From Acholeplasmataceae bacterium UBA6235 (GTDB lineage Bacteria; Bacillota_I; Bacilli_A; Acholeplasmatales; UBA5453): 20,820 nucleotides of DNA. Below the pieces are notes generated by a model. That model was not told the origin of the DNA, did no database searches, and saw nothing but the letters and a program-made list of their open reading frames with translations. The stretch lies in the NCBI GenBank assembly GCA_002441525.1, contig DJWH01000003.1, forward strand, positions 1-20,820, in the 5' to 3' direction. Positions 8,811 to 19,948 of this stretch are shown here, one piece after another. Every line of letters begins with the position of its first letter. Position 1 is the first letter of the stretch. A program made the translations under genes and the position numbers.

Positions 8811-11456
8811 CTATAGATCAAATAAGTTTTCTTTTGGTTTAGCAGGTTCTTCTTTGACTTCTTCAGCAGACACTTCTACAATGTCTACAACCTTTGTTTT
8901 GGTTTCAAGGTCTAAAGCGACTTGTTCAACCACGGGTTGTTCAACTTCAGGGATTTCTTCATGTGGGACAACCGCTAAAGTAACTACGGATTGTTCATCC
9001 TTCAAACTCATGATACGTACGCCTTGGGTTGCACGTCTGGTTTGTGCGATTTGGGCGATATGGGTTCTAATGACCATACCACGGTCTGTCACGATGATGA
9101 CATCTTCATCAGGTGTCACACGTCTAAGCGCTCTGAGTGCGCCATTCTTTTCCGTAACATTTAAGGCCTTAACCCCTTTACCGCCACGGATTTGAAGACG
9201 ATATTCATCGGCGAGACTGCGCTTACCATAGCCCTTTTCAGTGACTACTAAGATTTCTTCCTCGTCGGATTGAACATAGGTCATACCAACGATTTCTTCG
9301 GTGTCTTCTAATTCCATACCTCTAACACCTGTCGCGGTTCTACCCATCGAACGAACATCATTTTCATCGAATCGAATGGCTTTACCATTAGACGCGCCTA
9401 GAATGATGTGTGACTTACCATCGGTGAGTTTAACTGCCAATAATTCATCATCTTCTCTTAAGTTTAATGCGATGATACCGTTGGTACGGATGTTTTGATA
9501 CTCATTGACAGGGGTGCGTTTGACGACACCTTTCTTGGTTGTAAAGAATAGGAATGCATTTTCATCTTCGAAGTTTTGAACTTGTGTGAATGTGACCAAG
9601 GTTTCATCTTTTTCAAATTGTAGTAGGTTCACAATTGGTAAGCCCTTAGATTGTCTAGAACCTTCTGGGATACGATAGCCTTTAATCTTATAAACTCTAC
9701 CTTTATTCGTGAAGAATAAGTGGTAGTAGTGGGTGTTGGTCATTTGGATGTGTTCTACAAAGTCATCGTCGTGCATCTTGATGGAGTTGATACCTACACC
9801 ACCACGATTTTGAGCTTTATATTCATCCATGGACATACGTTTGATGTAGCCATTGTGTGTGACAGTGATGATGACATCTTCGACTGGGATTAAATCTTCG
9901 TTTTCAATGTTTAAATCATTGTCATGCAAGCTGATGGATGACATTCTTGGGTCGTTGAATTTTTCTTTGATTTCAGACAACTCTTGTTTGATGATTTGAT
10001 GTTTTCTGATATCGCTAGAGATGATGTCTCTATAATCCGCAATCTTAACTGCGAGTTCTAAATCTTCTTCTCTGATCTTTTCGATTTCAAGACCAGTTAA
10101 GCGTTGAAGTCTCATATCCAAGATGGCTCTCGCTTGAATTTCATCGAGTGGGTAATTCGCCATCAAGTTGGTTCTCGCTTCATCCCCTGTAGGGCTCTTC
10201 TTGATGAGGTCGATGATGTTATCGATGTCTTCTAACGCGATGACTAAACCTTCTAAGATGTGTTTACGTTCTTCGGCTTTTCTCAAATCGAAAATCGTTC
10301 TTCTTTGAATGACTTCAATTTGGTGTTGAATGTAATAATATAGGGCATCTCTCAATGTGATGGTCTTAGGTTGGTTACCAACTAACGCAATCATATTGAT
10401 CGAGAAGTTGCTTTGCATTTCAGTGAGTTTAAAGAGGTTGTTGAGCATGACGTGTGGGTTGACATCTTTACGAAGTTCAATCACGATGCGCATGCCTTTA
10501 CGGTTGGATTCATCTCTTAAATCGGTGATCCCTTCAACCATTTTTTCTTTCGCAATCTCAGCGATACGTTCGATGAGTTTGGTCTTGTTGACTTGGTATG
10601 GGATTTGTTTAACGATGATGGTGTTCTTACCACCCTTACCTTCGATGATTTCGGTCACCGCACGAATGGTAACTGTACCACGGCCAGTGGTATAAGCTTG
10701 TCTTAAACCACCCAAACCTAAGATGTGACCACCGGTAGGAAAGTCCGGCCCTTTGACATAATCCATCAAATCGATGTCGGTTAAGTCAGGGTTATCCATG
10801 AGGGCTTGAATGCCATCGATGACTTCACCTAAGTTGTGTGGTGGGATGTTGGTTGCCATCCCGACTGCAATCCCGGTTGCACCATTGACCAAAAGGTTAG
10901 GATATCGCGCAGGCATGACCAAAGGTTCGTGTTCAGACCCATCGTAGTTGTCGCCAAAGTTGACGGTTTCTTTTTCGATGTCTCTGACCAATTCCATCGC
11001 GATTTTAGACATTCTGGCTTCAGTGTAACGCATCGCTGCGGCACCGTCACCATCGACGGAACCGAAGTTACCATGTCCATCCACGAGTGGATAACGATAG
11101 TTGAAATCTTGAGCCATACGAACCATGGCTTCATAAACTGAAGAGTCGCCATGTGGGTGATACTTACCAATAACTTCACCGACGATTCTCGCGGATTTTT
11201 TGTGTTGTCTATCGGCATACATGCCTAAGTCGTTCATCGCGTAAAGGATACGTCTTTGAACGGGTTTCAAACCATCTCTGACATCCGGAAGCGCACGGCT
11301 AACGATGACGCTCATCGCGTAGTTTAAGAAGGAAGTCTTCATTTCTGTCGCGATGTTGAGTTCTTTGATTTTACCGTGAATATAATCTGATCCGCCGTTG
11401 TCTTCTTTCTTTTCGGCTTCAGATTCTAACACTAAGTCTTTTTCTAGATCGTTCAT
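8811..11456 (-). CDS. gyrA: DNA gyrase subunit A
   Basis: Breakage-reunion subunit of gyrase, which with GyrB introduces negative supercoils using ATP. The protein has 881 residues. After a 35-residue charged lead come the winged-helix and tower domains, with the active-site Tyr144 in AMRYTEARM. The quinolone-determining region is [10 protein letters not shown]; the E. coli Ser83 and Asp87 positions are Ser105 and Glu109, so no common resistance change is seen. The C-terminal beta-pinwheel carries a GyrA box, QIRGGKG at 755-761, which supports GyrA over ParC. The last 45 or so residues are an acidic, Glu/Val-rich tail, as in some gyrases. The ATG follows AGGAG, with only 14 bases after the gyrB stop, so it is the last gene of the yaaA-recF-gyrB-gyrA operon. 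Confidence 0.98.
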   Translation of the reverse strand: MNDLEKDLVLESEAEKKEDNGGSDYIHGKIKELNIATEMKTSFLNYAMSVIVSRALPDVRDGLKPVQRRILYAMNDLGMYADRQHKKSARIVGEVIGKYHPHGDSSVYEAMVRMAQDFNYRYPLVDGHGNFGSVDGDGAAAMRYTEARMSKIAMELVRDIEKETVNFGDNYDGSEHEPLVMPARYPNLLVNGATGIAVGMATNIPPHNLGEVIDGIQALMDNPDLTDIDLMDYVKGPDFPTGGHILGLGGLRQAYTTGRGTVTIRAVTEIIEGKGGKNTIIVKQIPYQVNKTKLIERIAEIAKEKMVEGITDLRDESNRKGMRIVIELRKDVNPHVMLNNLFKLTEMQSNFSINMIALVGNQPKTITLRDALYYYIQHQIEVIQRRTIFDLRKAEERKHILEGLVIALEDIDNIIDLIKKSPTGDEARTNLMANYPLDEIQARAILDMRLQRLTGLEIEKIREEDLELAVKIADYRDIISSDIRKHQIIKQELSEIKEKFNDPRMSSISLHDNDLNIENEDLIPVEDVIITVTHNGYIKRMSMDEYKAQNRGGVGINSIKMHDDDFVEHIQMTNTHYYHLFFTNKGRVYKIKGYRIPEGSRQSKGLPIVNLLQFEKDETLVTFTQVQNFEDENAFLFFTTKKGVVKRTPVNEYQNIRTNGIIALNLREDDELLAVKLTDGKSHIILGASNGKAIRFDENDVRSMGRTATGVRGMELEDTEEIVGMTYVQSDEEEILVVTEKGYGKRSLADEYRLQIRGGKGVKALNVTEKNGALRALRRVTPDEDVIIVTDRGMVIRTHIAQIAQTRRATQGVRIMSLKDEQSVVTLAVVPHEEIPEVEQPVVEQVALDLETKTKVVDIVEVSAEEVKEEPAKPKENLFDL

Positions 11457-11470
11457 GTTTACCTGCTCTC

Positions 11471-14412
<2,942 letters not shown>

Positions 14413-14420
<8 letters not shown>

Positions 14421-14628
14421 GTTCGAAGATGTAGACGTCTTTACCAATTTGAACTTTATCTTTTGGATAGATTTTTTTGCCGCGGCGATTTTCTGGTTCT
14501 CCGTTATAAAGGATCTTGGTTTCTTCTAAAAACGGTTTGACCATCCCACCAGTAGATACCAATCCAGCAGCCTTCACAAACTGTCCTAAAGTGATGAATT
14601 CAACGCCTTCAATCTTAAATGTTTTCAA
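14413..14628 (-). CDS. yaaA: S4-domain RNA-binding protein YaaA (Bacillus-type)
   Basis: A 71-residue protein that is essentially one S4 RNA-binding domain: TLGQFVKAAGLV, then GGMVKPFLEE, then V/ILYNGEPENRRGKKI. Small S4 proteins sit between dnaN and recF in many Firmicutes. The Bacillus subtilis member, YaaA, is linked to ribosome assembly and is unrelated to E. coli YaaA. The start codon is TTG (complement 14626-14628), with GAGG nine bases upstream; no ATG fits the domain better. Its stop overlaps the recF start. As first gene of the recF-gyrB-gyrA operon, it brings the translation-initiation region for recF. Family assignment is secure, the exact role less so. Confidence 0.9.
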
Positions 14629-14646
14629 GTTCGTATACCTCGCTTG

Positions 14647-14657
14647 ATTATATTATA
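14647..14657 (-). promoter_or_regulatory. Possible -10 region of the yaaA-recF-gyrBA operon
   Basis: Two overlapping TATAAT boxes (complement 14647-14652 and 14652-14657) lie 20-30 bases before the yaaA start and downstream of the dnaN terminator. No good -35 is seen at normal spacing, so the exact promoter is uncertain. Confidence 0.45.
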
Positions 14658-14728
14658 TCATAATATAAGGAATTTCGTGCCTTTTATTTTCGATTTTTAG
14701 TGTTTTTAATACCTTGAGCGATAGAAAA

Positions 14729-14762
14729 CAAAAAAAGCCTTAAAACGGAAATTTCAAGGCTT
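14729..14762 (-). terminator. Terminator after dnaN
   Basis: Minus strand: AAGCCTTGAAA, loop TTTCCG, TTTTAAGGCTT form an 11-bp stem with one G-U pair. A run of T residues follows. It ends the dnaA-dnaN transcription unit. Confidence 0.93.
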
Positions 14763-14777
14763 CTTGGATGGATTAAA

Positions 14778-15908
14778 TTATTCGATTCGTAGTGGTAAAA
14801 TCAAGTGTAACATGTCAGGATCTAACTCACCTTTGATGACGAATGGTTTAATTTCGCCAGCAAAATTAATGGTTACTTCATTGGAGTTGAATGCCTTTAA
14901 GGCGTCGGTTAAATTCTTCGAGTTGAAAGCAATCTTGATGATTGGTCCAACCACGTCGTCTGCTGGTACGATTTCTTCAACCGCGTCACCAACTTCGTTG
15001 TTTGTTGAGGAAACTTCAACAATATAATCCGGACGAATATTTAACTTTACAATGTTATAGTTGTTATCTTTTTCACGTGGGCTTAAGACGCTGACGCGTT
15101 CAACCGCTTTTAGAAGTTCTTCTTTGTTGAATTTCACAATGATTGGGAATTCTTTAGGAATAATTCTAAGTGTGTCTGGATATACACCATCTAATAGTCT
15201 GGTTTGGAACAAAATGTTTCTAAACTTGAATAGAACTTTGTTTGGGTTAATGAACATTGATACTTCTTCATTGATAGAATCAAGAGTTCTCGATAATTCA
15301 TCTAAACTACGGTTAGGAATAACAATATTGAATGATTCATAATCGTGGGATAGTGGTAAGATCTTTTGAGATAGTCGGTAAGAGTCGGTTGCGACACAAT
15401 ACAACTTATCATCTTCATGTTTGAGGTTGACACCAGTTAAAATAGGACGCTTCTCATATTGAGAGGTTGCGTAGTTGGTTTCTTTAATGATCGCTTTGAG
15501 TGTCTTAGCTTCAAGGACGATAGGTTTACCTAAATCTAAGAAGTCGACATCTGGATAATCTTCAGCTTCCATCACTCTGAGTTTGAATTCGGAACGATCC
15601 GCTTTGATTACCATCATCTTATTTTCAATAAGAGAAATTTCAACGCGATTAGATACAATCTTACGCATGATTTCAATAAAGTATCTGCCTGGGATAACCG
15701 CTTTACCTGGGGAAGTAATAACCAATGATTCATCGCTAACGATGGTTTGAATAGCGATGTCTGTATTTGAAGCTGTAAATACGAGATGATCTTCAAACAC
15801 TTCTAGTTTAATGCCATTTAAAACAGGTAGTGGTGTTTTGACTGGTAAGCCTCTTTGGATTACATTCAGTGTATCTAATAAAACATCTTGATTAATACTA
15901 AAGACCAT
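14778..15908 (-). CDS. dnaN: DNA polymerase III beta sliding clamp
   Basis: Ring-shaped clamp that tethers the replicative polymerase and many repair proteins to DNA. At 376 residues it has the standard length for the three-domain monomer. It shows the family N-terminus (MVFSINQDVLLDTLNVIQRG), the domain linkers, and the conserved C-terminus ending in HLILPLRIE, whose PLR segment forms part of the partner-binding pocket. The ATG follows AAAGGAG seven bases upstream. It lies 129 bases after dnaA, a gap that also holds a likely -10 box and several DnaA-box-like 9-mers. It is probably co-transcribed with dnaA, and possibly also from its own DnaA-sensitive promoter. Confidence 0.97.
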   Translation of the reverse strand: MVFSINQDVLLDTLNVIQRGLPVKTPLPVLNGIKLEVFEDHLVFTASNTDIAIQTIVSDESLVITSPGKAVIPGRYFIEIMRKIVSNRVEISLIENKMMVIKADRSEFKLRVMEAEDYPDVDFLDLGKPIVLEAKTLKAIIKETNYATSQYEKRPILTGVNLKHEDDKLYCVATDSYRLSQKILPLSHDYESFNIVIPNRSLDELSRTLDSINEEVSMFINPNKVLFKFRNILFQTRLLDGVYPDTLRIIPKEFPIIVKFNKEELLKAVERVSVLSPREKDNNYNIVKLNIRPDYIVEVSSTNNEVGDAVEEIVPADDVVGPIIKIAFNSKNLTDALKAFNSNEVTINFAGEIKPFVIKGELDPDMLHLILPLRIE

Positions 15909-15943
15909 AATTTTTCTCCTTTTTATTCTTCTTTTTCAATACA

Positions 15944-16035
15944 TTATTATTGTTAGTCGATGTGGGTTTGTGGAAAACCCCAATAACCGCTTACTTACAA
16001 TATAATTATAACATATTGCCCACAATTTTACCACA
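15944..16035. other. dnaA-dnaN gap: second DnaA-box cluster, possible unwinding site
   Basis: Minus-strand 9-mers resembling the DnaA box (TTATCCACA) are TTTTCCACA (complement 15969-15977, one mismatch) and AAACCCACA (complement 15961-15969, weak). Plus-strand copies are TTGCCCACA (16016-16024) and TTTACCACA (16027-16035), each with two mismatches. Beyond the minus-strand boxes comes a phased TAA-CAA-TAA-TAA run (complement 15944-15955), like the DnaA-trio element. The AT-rich TATAATTATA lies at 16001-16010. This resembles the bipartite origin of Bacillus. The function is inferred. Confidence 0.5.
16005..16010 (-). promoter_or_regulatory. Possible -10 box of a dnaN promoter
   Basis: TATAAT on the minus strand, within the perfect palindrome TATAATTATA. 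At 17-base spacing the -35 would be TGGTAA, only a 3 of 6 match that falls inside a weak DnaA-box-like sequence. A DnaA-repressible internal promoter is possible but unproven. Confidence 0.4.
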
Positions 16036-16037
16036 CA

Positions 16038-17402
16038 TTAGTTAGTAGGTTTATCGATTTTTTTAAGAATGTTATCAATCGCTAATTTCAGTTGTTCGTT
16101 ATGTTTCAAATCGTTCTCAATCTTTTCACAGGCAGCGAGTACAGTAGAATGATCACGCCCACCAAATAATGCACCGATGGTTTGATAAGCGATATTATAT
16201 TTGTTTTTAATCAAATACATCGCGATATGACGCGGTAAAGTGAATTTTGCATTACGTCGTTTTCCAATCAAATCATGGACACTTATACTGTAATAATCAC
16301 TCACAACACTTTGGATTCGATCATAATTATTTTCAGTTAAGGCTTCTGTTTTCTTTCTGGTTTTGATCAATGTATCTAGTGCTTCAGCAGCAGTATCTAC
16401 AGTAATATCGATATTATTGGTGACACAATAGAATAATACACGTTTTAGTGCGCCTTCAAGCTCTCTGACGTTCGTTGTGAAGTAGCTCGCAATGAACTCA
16501 AGCACTTGTGGATTGATGTCCATAACATCAGGTGCTTCGGTTGAAAGTTTCTTTCTAAGGATTTCGACACGGTGTTCTAAATCCGGGATACCAATATCAA
16601 CAACTAATCCTTGTTCAAAGCGAGAACTTAAACGAGACATGATGTTTTTAAGCTCTGAAGCAGGTTTATCAGATGTGATCACGATTTGCTTATTTTGTTG
16701 TGATAATAAATCAAATAAGCGGAAGAATTCCATTTGTGTTTTTGGAGCCCCTGCAAGCATTTGAATATCATCAATAAGTAAAACATCTAAATCGCGGTAC
16801 TTTTCATTAAATTGATCCATTTTTTCTTTTTTAATTTGATCTGCAAGCTCTTCGATAAAATCTGATGCTTTGATATATAATACTTTTTGATTGATATCAT
16901 TATCTAAAATATAGTTACCAATCGCTTGCATGAGGTGTGTTTTCCCTAAGCCTACATCACCAAAGATATAGAATGGATTCGCAACAATCCCTGGTTGATC
17001 AGCCACTTTTAAAGCCATTTGAAAGGCAAATCGATTGGATTTACCAACGACAAAGTTATCAAAGCTGAGGGTAGCGATCAAATTACCCGTGCGGTATTTC
17101 TTATCTAAGTTCTTTTCAGGGCCAACAAGCGCTTCTTCGCCCACCATCTCAGATGCCAGCACAAATTTAAATTTTATGGTTTCTTTTTTGTACAAGGATT
17201 CGGCTAACGAATTGATTCTGGTTAAATACAATCGTTTGATTCGATCTTTGACATATTCAGATGGGGCTAGTACATAAATATAGCCACCTGAGACTTTCTT
17301 TACAGATGATAGAGGCTCGAATAGATCCTCATATATTTCATCTGAATAAGATGTTCTTAAGGTGTCTAAGATTTGCCCCCACAGTGCATCGTATTCCTTC
17401 AT
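16038..17402 (-). CDS. dnaA: Chromosomal replication initiator DnaA
   Basis: Binds DnaA boxes at oriC as ATP-DnaA, melts the origin and loads the helicase. It has 454 residues in the usual order: domain I (about 1-80), a short linker, the AAA+ domain with Walker A GDVGLGKTH (148-156), Walker B LLIDD (208-212) and the SRLSSRF arginine-finger region near 257-262, and domain IV with the DNA-binding signature GGRDHSTV (414-421). The residue equivalent to E. coli Thr435, which contacts the box, is Ser419, and the signature continues LAAC rather than the commoner LHAC. ATG with GGAG 7 bases upstream. The upstream region is oriC, so autoregulation by DnaA is likely. Confidence 0.99.
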   Translation of the reverse strand: MKEYDALWGQILDTLRTSYSDEIYEDLFEPLSSVKKVSGGYIYVLAPSEYVKDRIKRLYLTRINSLAESLYKKETIKFKFVLASEMVGEEALVGPEKNLDKKYRTGNLIATLSFDNFVVGKSNRFAFQMALKVADQPGIVANPFYIFGDVGLGKTHLMQAIGNYILDNDINQKVLYIKASDFIEELADQIKKEKMDQFNEKYRDLDVLLIDDIQMLAGAPKTQMEFFRLFDLLSQQNKQIVITSDKPASELKNIMSRLSSRFEQGLVVDIGIPDLEHRVEILRKKLSTEAPDVMDINPQVLEFIASYFTTNVRELEGALKRVLFYCVTNNIDITVDTAAEALDTLIKTRKKTEALTENNYDRIQSVVSDYYSISVHDLIGKRRNAKFTLPRHIAMYLIKNKYNIAYQTIGALFGGRDHSTVLAACEKIENDLKHNEQLKLAIDNILKKIDKPTN

Positions 17403-17430
17403 ATTTTCACTCCAAACTTCTCGTATACAT

Positions 17431-17461
17431 ATATTAGCACATACGCATGAGAGTGTATCAA
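17431..17461 (-). promoter_or_regulatory. Candidate dnaA promoter, extended -10 type
   Basis: Minus strand: TTGATA (complement 17456-17461), 19 bases, then TGCTAATAT, an extended -10 (hexamer complement 17431-17436). The DnaA-box-like TTATCCACT (17466-17474) lies just upstream. A second TATAAT (complement 17530-17535), without a good -35, could be an alternative start site. Confidence 0.5.
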
Positions 17462-17698
17462 AATCTTATCCACTGAAATTGTGGGAAACTTTTTGTAAGA
17501 GACGACTCGAAAATGACGATTGTGAATTAATTATAGCTTTATAATGGCTTAACCATCTATTTTCATAGACTTTCAAAGATTTCCACAATTGGGGATAACG
17601 TGGGGGAAAGTTTCCCACAAAAAAGTGTTAATAACTTTATTGCACTAGAGAGCCATAGACAGCTAAAAATGAATGATAAAAATTATTGACGATTTGGG

Positions 17699-17727
17699 TT
17701 GACTTTTGATTTCTATATTTATATAAT
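17699..17727 (+). promoter_or_regulatory. Strong promoter of rpmH
   Basis: TTGACT at 17699-17704, a 17-base spacer, and TATAAT at 17722-17727. This is near-consensus, with the start site near 17734 and a leader of about 30 bases that includes AAAGGTGG before the rpmH ATG. Confidence 0.9.
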
Positions 17728-17764
17728 AATACACGCATGGTTTCGTGAGAAAGGTGGTTTATTT

Positions 17765-17899
17765 ATGAAAAGAACATATCAACCAAGTAAACTTAAACGC
17801 GTAAAGACTCACGGTTTTAGAGCACGTATGGCTACAGTCGGTGGCAGACTCGTTCTATCACGTCGTAGAGCTAAAGGACGCGCTTCGTTAACTGTATAA
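17765..17899 (+). CDS. rpmH: 50S ribosomal protein L34
   Basis: A 44-residue, highly basic protein of the large ribosomal subunit. It shows the whole L34 pattern: [12 protein letters not shown] at the start, HGFRARM in the middle, then [13 protein letters not shown] near the end. The ATG at 17765 follows AAAGGTGG. Longer in-frame readings starting upstream would begin inside the promoter and are excluded. As in most bacteria it is next to oriC, opposite to dnaA and ahead of rnpA. A terminator-like hairpin after it probably gives much more L34 than RnpA message. Confidence 0.98.
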   Translation: MKRTYQPSKLKRVKTHGFRARMATVGGRLVLSRRRAKGRASLTV

Positions 17900-17925
17900 T
17901 TTAATACAACATTTTAAAACAACCT

Positions 17926-17980
17926 GGACTACTCGATTAAAATATGCGATCTCGCACTTTTTGGGTAGTCCTTTTATTTT
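17926..17980 (+). terminator. Branched terminator or attenuator between rpmH and rnpA
   Basis: The arms GGACTACTC (17926-17934) and GGGTAGTCC (17963-17971) form a 9-bp stem with one U-G pair, followed by TTTTATTTT. The 28-base loop contains its own perfect 5-bp hairpin (TGCGA/TCGCA, 17945-17956). No separate rnpA promoter is evident, so partial readthrough is likely. Confidence 0.8.
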
Positions 17981-17998
17981 AAAAATCAAAACCTTATT

Positions 17999-18349
17999 AT
18001 GAAAAAGGTATATCGAATCAAGAAAAATAACGAAATCGATGCGATCATACAGAACAAAAAAAGCATAGGAGATAAAAGCTTTGTAGTTTACTACAAAGAA
18101 AATACCTTAGCGCATTTCAGATTCGCCATATCTATCGGAAGAAAATATGGTGGTGCTGTACAAAGAAACAAAATCAAACGACAAATCCGAATGATCCTGC
18201 ATAACCAGGCTAAAGGGCTAGCACCTTTTGATTATGTGATTGTTGTTAAAAAAGATGCAAGCAACCTTTCCTTTCAAGAAATTGAAGCGAACATCTTAAA
18301 GCATTTATCAAAATTTAAGAAAGCGGAGCACATGAATGAGAAATTATAA
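17999..18349 (+). CDS. rnpA: Ribonuclease P protein component
   Basis: The protein subunit of RNase P, which helps the catalytic RNA mature tRNA 5' ends. It has 116 residues, a normal length, and the family core FRFAISIGRKYGGAVQRNK followed by IKRQIR; the RNR motif residues are Arg56, Asn57, Lys60, Arg61 and Arg64. The protein is rich in Lys and Arg. The ATG at 17999 starts MKKVYRIKKN, as expected for the family, but no Shine-Dalgarno is visible in the preceding 20 bases (AT-rich, ending CCTTATT). The end overlaps the yidC start by 14 bases. Expression probably depends on readthrough of the hairpin after rpmH. Confidence 0.97.
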   Translation: MKKVYRIKKNNEIDAIIQNKKSIGDKSFVVYYKENTLAHFRFAISIGRKYGGAVQRNKIKRQIRMILHNQAKGLAPFDYVIVVKKDASNLSFQEIEANILKHLSKFKKAEHMNEKL

Positions 18350-19241
18350 AAAAATCTTAGCTGTTTTTGTTGTAATGACCTTGTTGGTGGTTCTATCTGG
18401 ATGTAGCGGAGACCCAACTCAACCCATCGTGGTGAGTGAAGGTGGATGGTTCGATTGGTTACTTGTTATTCCAATCGCATGGATCATGCAATTCTTCGGA
18501 GCACTATTCAATAATAGTTTCGCTATGGGTATCATTATCACTACAATCATTGTTCGTACCATCGCATGGCCAATTTATGCTAAGAGTAACGACTTAAGTA
18601 TTAAAATGGCTGTAGCACAACCAGAAATGCAACGTGTTCAAGCGAAATACGCAACTCGTAAAGATCCAGAATCACAACAAAAGATGCAAATGGAAATGAT
18701 GGCTGTATACAAAAAATATGGTATCAATTTCATGGGATGCTTAATGCCATTCCTACAAATGCCAATCTTCTTGGCTATGTATCAAGTAGTACAACGCATT
18801 TGGATTGTTGAAAAAGATGGTGTATTCGGATCGTTTGCTGAAAGTGTAAGCAATCGTATGTTCTTAGGTATCGACTTATCTAAAGCAGGGAATTTCGGTG
18901 CAATCTACGGTCAATCCGGAGACTTAGCTGGTTGGATTCTAGCGATCATCGTTGGTTTAACCATGTTTGCATTAAACTACTTAGCAATGAAGAAACCATC
19001 ATACTCTAAGAATACTTCTGCACACAACCCACAAACCTCACAAGCAGAACAAACTCAAAAGATGATGAAGTATATGCAATATTTTATGGTCTTTATGATG
19101 TTCTCTATCTCGCTACAAAGCAATTCACTTGCCCTCTATTGGGTAGTCGGTAACATTTATTCAATCGGTCAAAATCTCATCAATCGTTATCTCAATGAGA
19201 AAAAGTACGAAACAATGAAAAATAAGGACTTGGTAGGTTAA
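18336..19241 (+). CDS. yidC: Membrane protein insertase YidC (lipoprotein type)
   Basis: Inserts and folds membrane proteins, alone or with SecYEG. It has 301 residues. The N-terminal signal ends in lipobox LSGC (Cys23), as in the Gram-positive YidC1/SpoIIIJ type, with no large periplasmic domain. Membrane segments fall near 41-80, 130-153, 198-217 and 246-282. The conserved hydrophilic-groove arginine is Arg74 in IIVRTIAWPI, followed by a charged cytoplasmic hairpin rich in Met and Gln (86-125). The tail is short. The start overlaps rnpA by 14 bases and has GGAG in the rnpA coding region, pointing to coupled translation. jag follows four bases after the stop. Confidence 0.97.
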   Translation: MRNYKKILAVFVVMTLLVVLSGCSGDPTQPIVVSEGGWFDWLLVIPIAWIMQFFGALFNNSFAMGIIITTIIVRTIAWPIYAKSNDLSIKMAVAQPEMQRVQAKYATRKDPESQQKMQMEMMAVYKKYGINFMGCLMPFLQMPIFLAMYQVVQRIWIVEKDGVFGSFAESVSNRMFLGIDLSKAGNFGAIYGQSGDLAGWILAIIVGLTMFALNYLAMKKPSYSKNTSAHNPQTSQAEQTQKMMKYMQYFMVFMMFSISLQSNSLALYWVVGNIYSIGQNLINRYLNEKKYETMKNKDLVG

Positions 19242-19245
19242 ACTT

Positions 19246-19869
19246 ATGACAAAGAAAGTTGAATTTGAAGCAAAAAACCTTAAAGAAGCAGAATTAAAAG
19301 CAGTTGAATTGCTTAAGATGCCGCTTCAATACATCAAGATCAATACGATTAAAGAAAACAAAGGTTTCCTTGGAATTGGGGCTTCCACCCTTTATGAAGC
19401 AATACTTGAAATCAACCTGGCTTTAGAAGGTAAGAAATACCTCGATAACATATTCCAAACCCTAGAAATCGATGTTAAGACAGAGTTTAGATCCCTTAAT
19501 GAAGGTACTGAAATCTATTACCAAATTCAAAGTAAAGAAAATGCACTTTTAATTGGTAGAGATGGTAAAACATTAGACGCGATTCAAACACTTCTTAAGA
19601 CATATCTACACAACTATACTGACGAAAAGTTAACCGTGTCACTAGATATTGGTCAATACAAACAAAACCGTAAGAAACAACTTGAAATTCTCGCAACCAA
19701 ACTTGCAAAAGAAGTTGCCTTTACTAGAGTTGAAGTACGCTTAGACCCAATGAATTCGTATGAAAGACGCATCATTCACACCAAATTAGCTGAATGGAGA
19801 GACGTTTATACAGAATCTGAAGGTGAAGGCGAAAACAGACAAATTGTCATCAAACCTAGAAAGAAGTAA
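19246..19869 (+). CDS. khpB: RNA-binding protein KhpB/Jag (Jag_N-KH-R3H)
   Basis: A 207-residue RNA-binding protein usually encoded after yidC; also called Jag or EloR. Domains: Jag_N (about 1-55, with KGFLGIG), a KH domain with LIGRDGKTL (GRDG loop at 104-107), and an R3H domain with Arg174 and His178 in SYERRIIHTKLAE. In walled Firmicutes, KhpB with KhpA affects cell elongation and division. In a wall-less cell that link is doubtful, and a role in RNA handling is more likely. It lacks the long linker between Jag_N and KH seen in streptococcal EloR. The gene ends in a stop that is part of the terminator palindrome. Confidence 0.95.
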   Translation: MTKKVEFEAKNLKEAELKAVELLKMPLQYIKINTIKENKGFLGIGASTLYEAILEINLALEGKKYLDNIFQTLEIDVKTEFRSLNEGTEIYYQIQSKENALLIGRDGKTLDAIQTLLKTYLHNYTDEKLTVSLDIGQYKQNRKKQLEILATKLAKEVAFTRVEVRLDPMNSYERRIIHTKLAEWRDVYTESEGEGENRQIVIKPRKK

Positions 19870-19890
19870 GGCCGCGGCCTTATTTTTTTT
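19867..19890 (+). terminator. Terminator after jag, overlapping its stop codon
   Basis: TAAGGCCGCGGCCTTA is a perfect 16-bp palindrome whose first three bases are the jag stop codon. It is followed by eight T residues. Any RNA hairpin must open the central bases to form a loop. It ends the rpmH-rnpA-yidC-jag unit. Confidence 0.9.
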
Positions 19891-19932
19891 ATTTGTTTTG
19901 ACTGAAAATTAAAGCTTGTTTTGATGGTATTA

Positions 19933-19941
19933 TGCTATAAT
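19933..19941 (+). promoter_or_regulatory. Extended -10 promoter of the last gene, possibly leaderless
   Basis: TGCTATAAT (19933-19941) is an extended -10 with a perfect TATAAT hexamer (19936-19941). No good -35 is seen at normal spacing. Transcription would begin about 6-8 bases on, at 19947-19949, where the first ATG lies. Confidence 0.7.
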
Positions 19942-19948
19942 AGGAAAT

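Larger units (their letters stand above)
17403..17764. other. oriC: Chromosomal replication origin (oriC), dnaA-rpmH region
   Basis: This 362-base gene-free region between divergent dnaA and rpmH holds several DnaA-box-like 9-mers. They are TTATCCACT (17466-17474, +, one mismatch), TTTCCCACA (complement 17480-17488), ATTTCCACA (17579-17587, +), TTATCCCCA (complement 17590-17598, one mismatch) and TTTCCCACA (17611-17619, +). The last three are packed within 41 bases, and AT-rich DNA lies on both sides (17521-17575 and 17620-17735). Gene order, strand switch and boxes together identify the origin. It also holds the dnaA and rpmH promoters. The exact melting site cannot be fixed by eye. Confidence 0.85.

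Noticed and set aside
10829..11218. Long alternative frames inside gyrA on both strands
   Set aside because: They overlap the most conserved part of gyrA, including the active-site Tyr region, and their products resemble nothing.
14421..14447. TTG start adding nine residues to RecF
   Set aside because: The extension is Ser/Thr-rich and not RecF-like; the ATG at 14420 gives the usual RecF start.
17362..17544. 60-codon plus-strand frame across the dnaA start and origin
   Set aside because: It is antisense to dnaA and covers its promoter and DnaA boxes, with no ribosome binding site or family pattern.
17699..17764. Upstream start extending L34 to 66 residues
   Set aside because: That start codon is part of the -35 box of the rpmH promoter, and L34 is normally about 44 residues.
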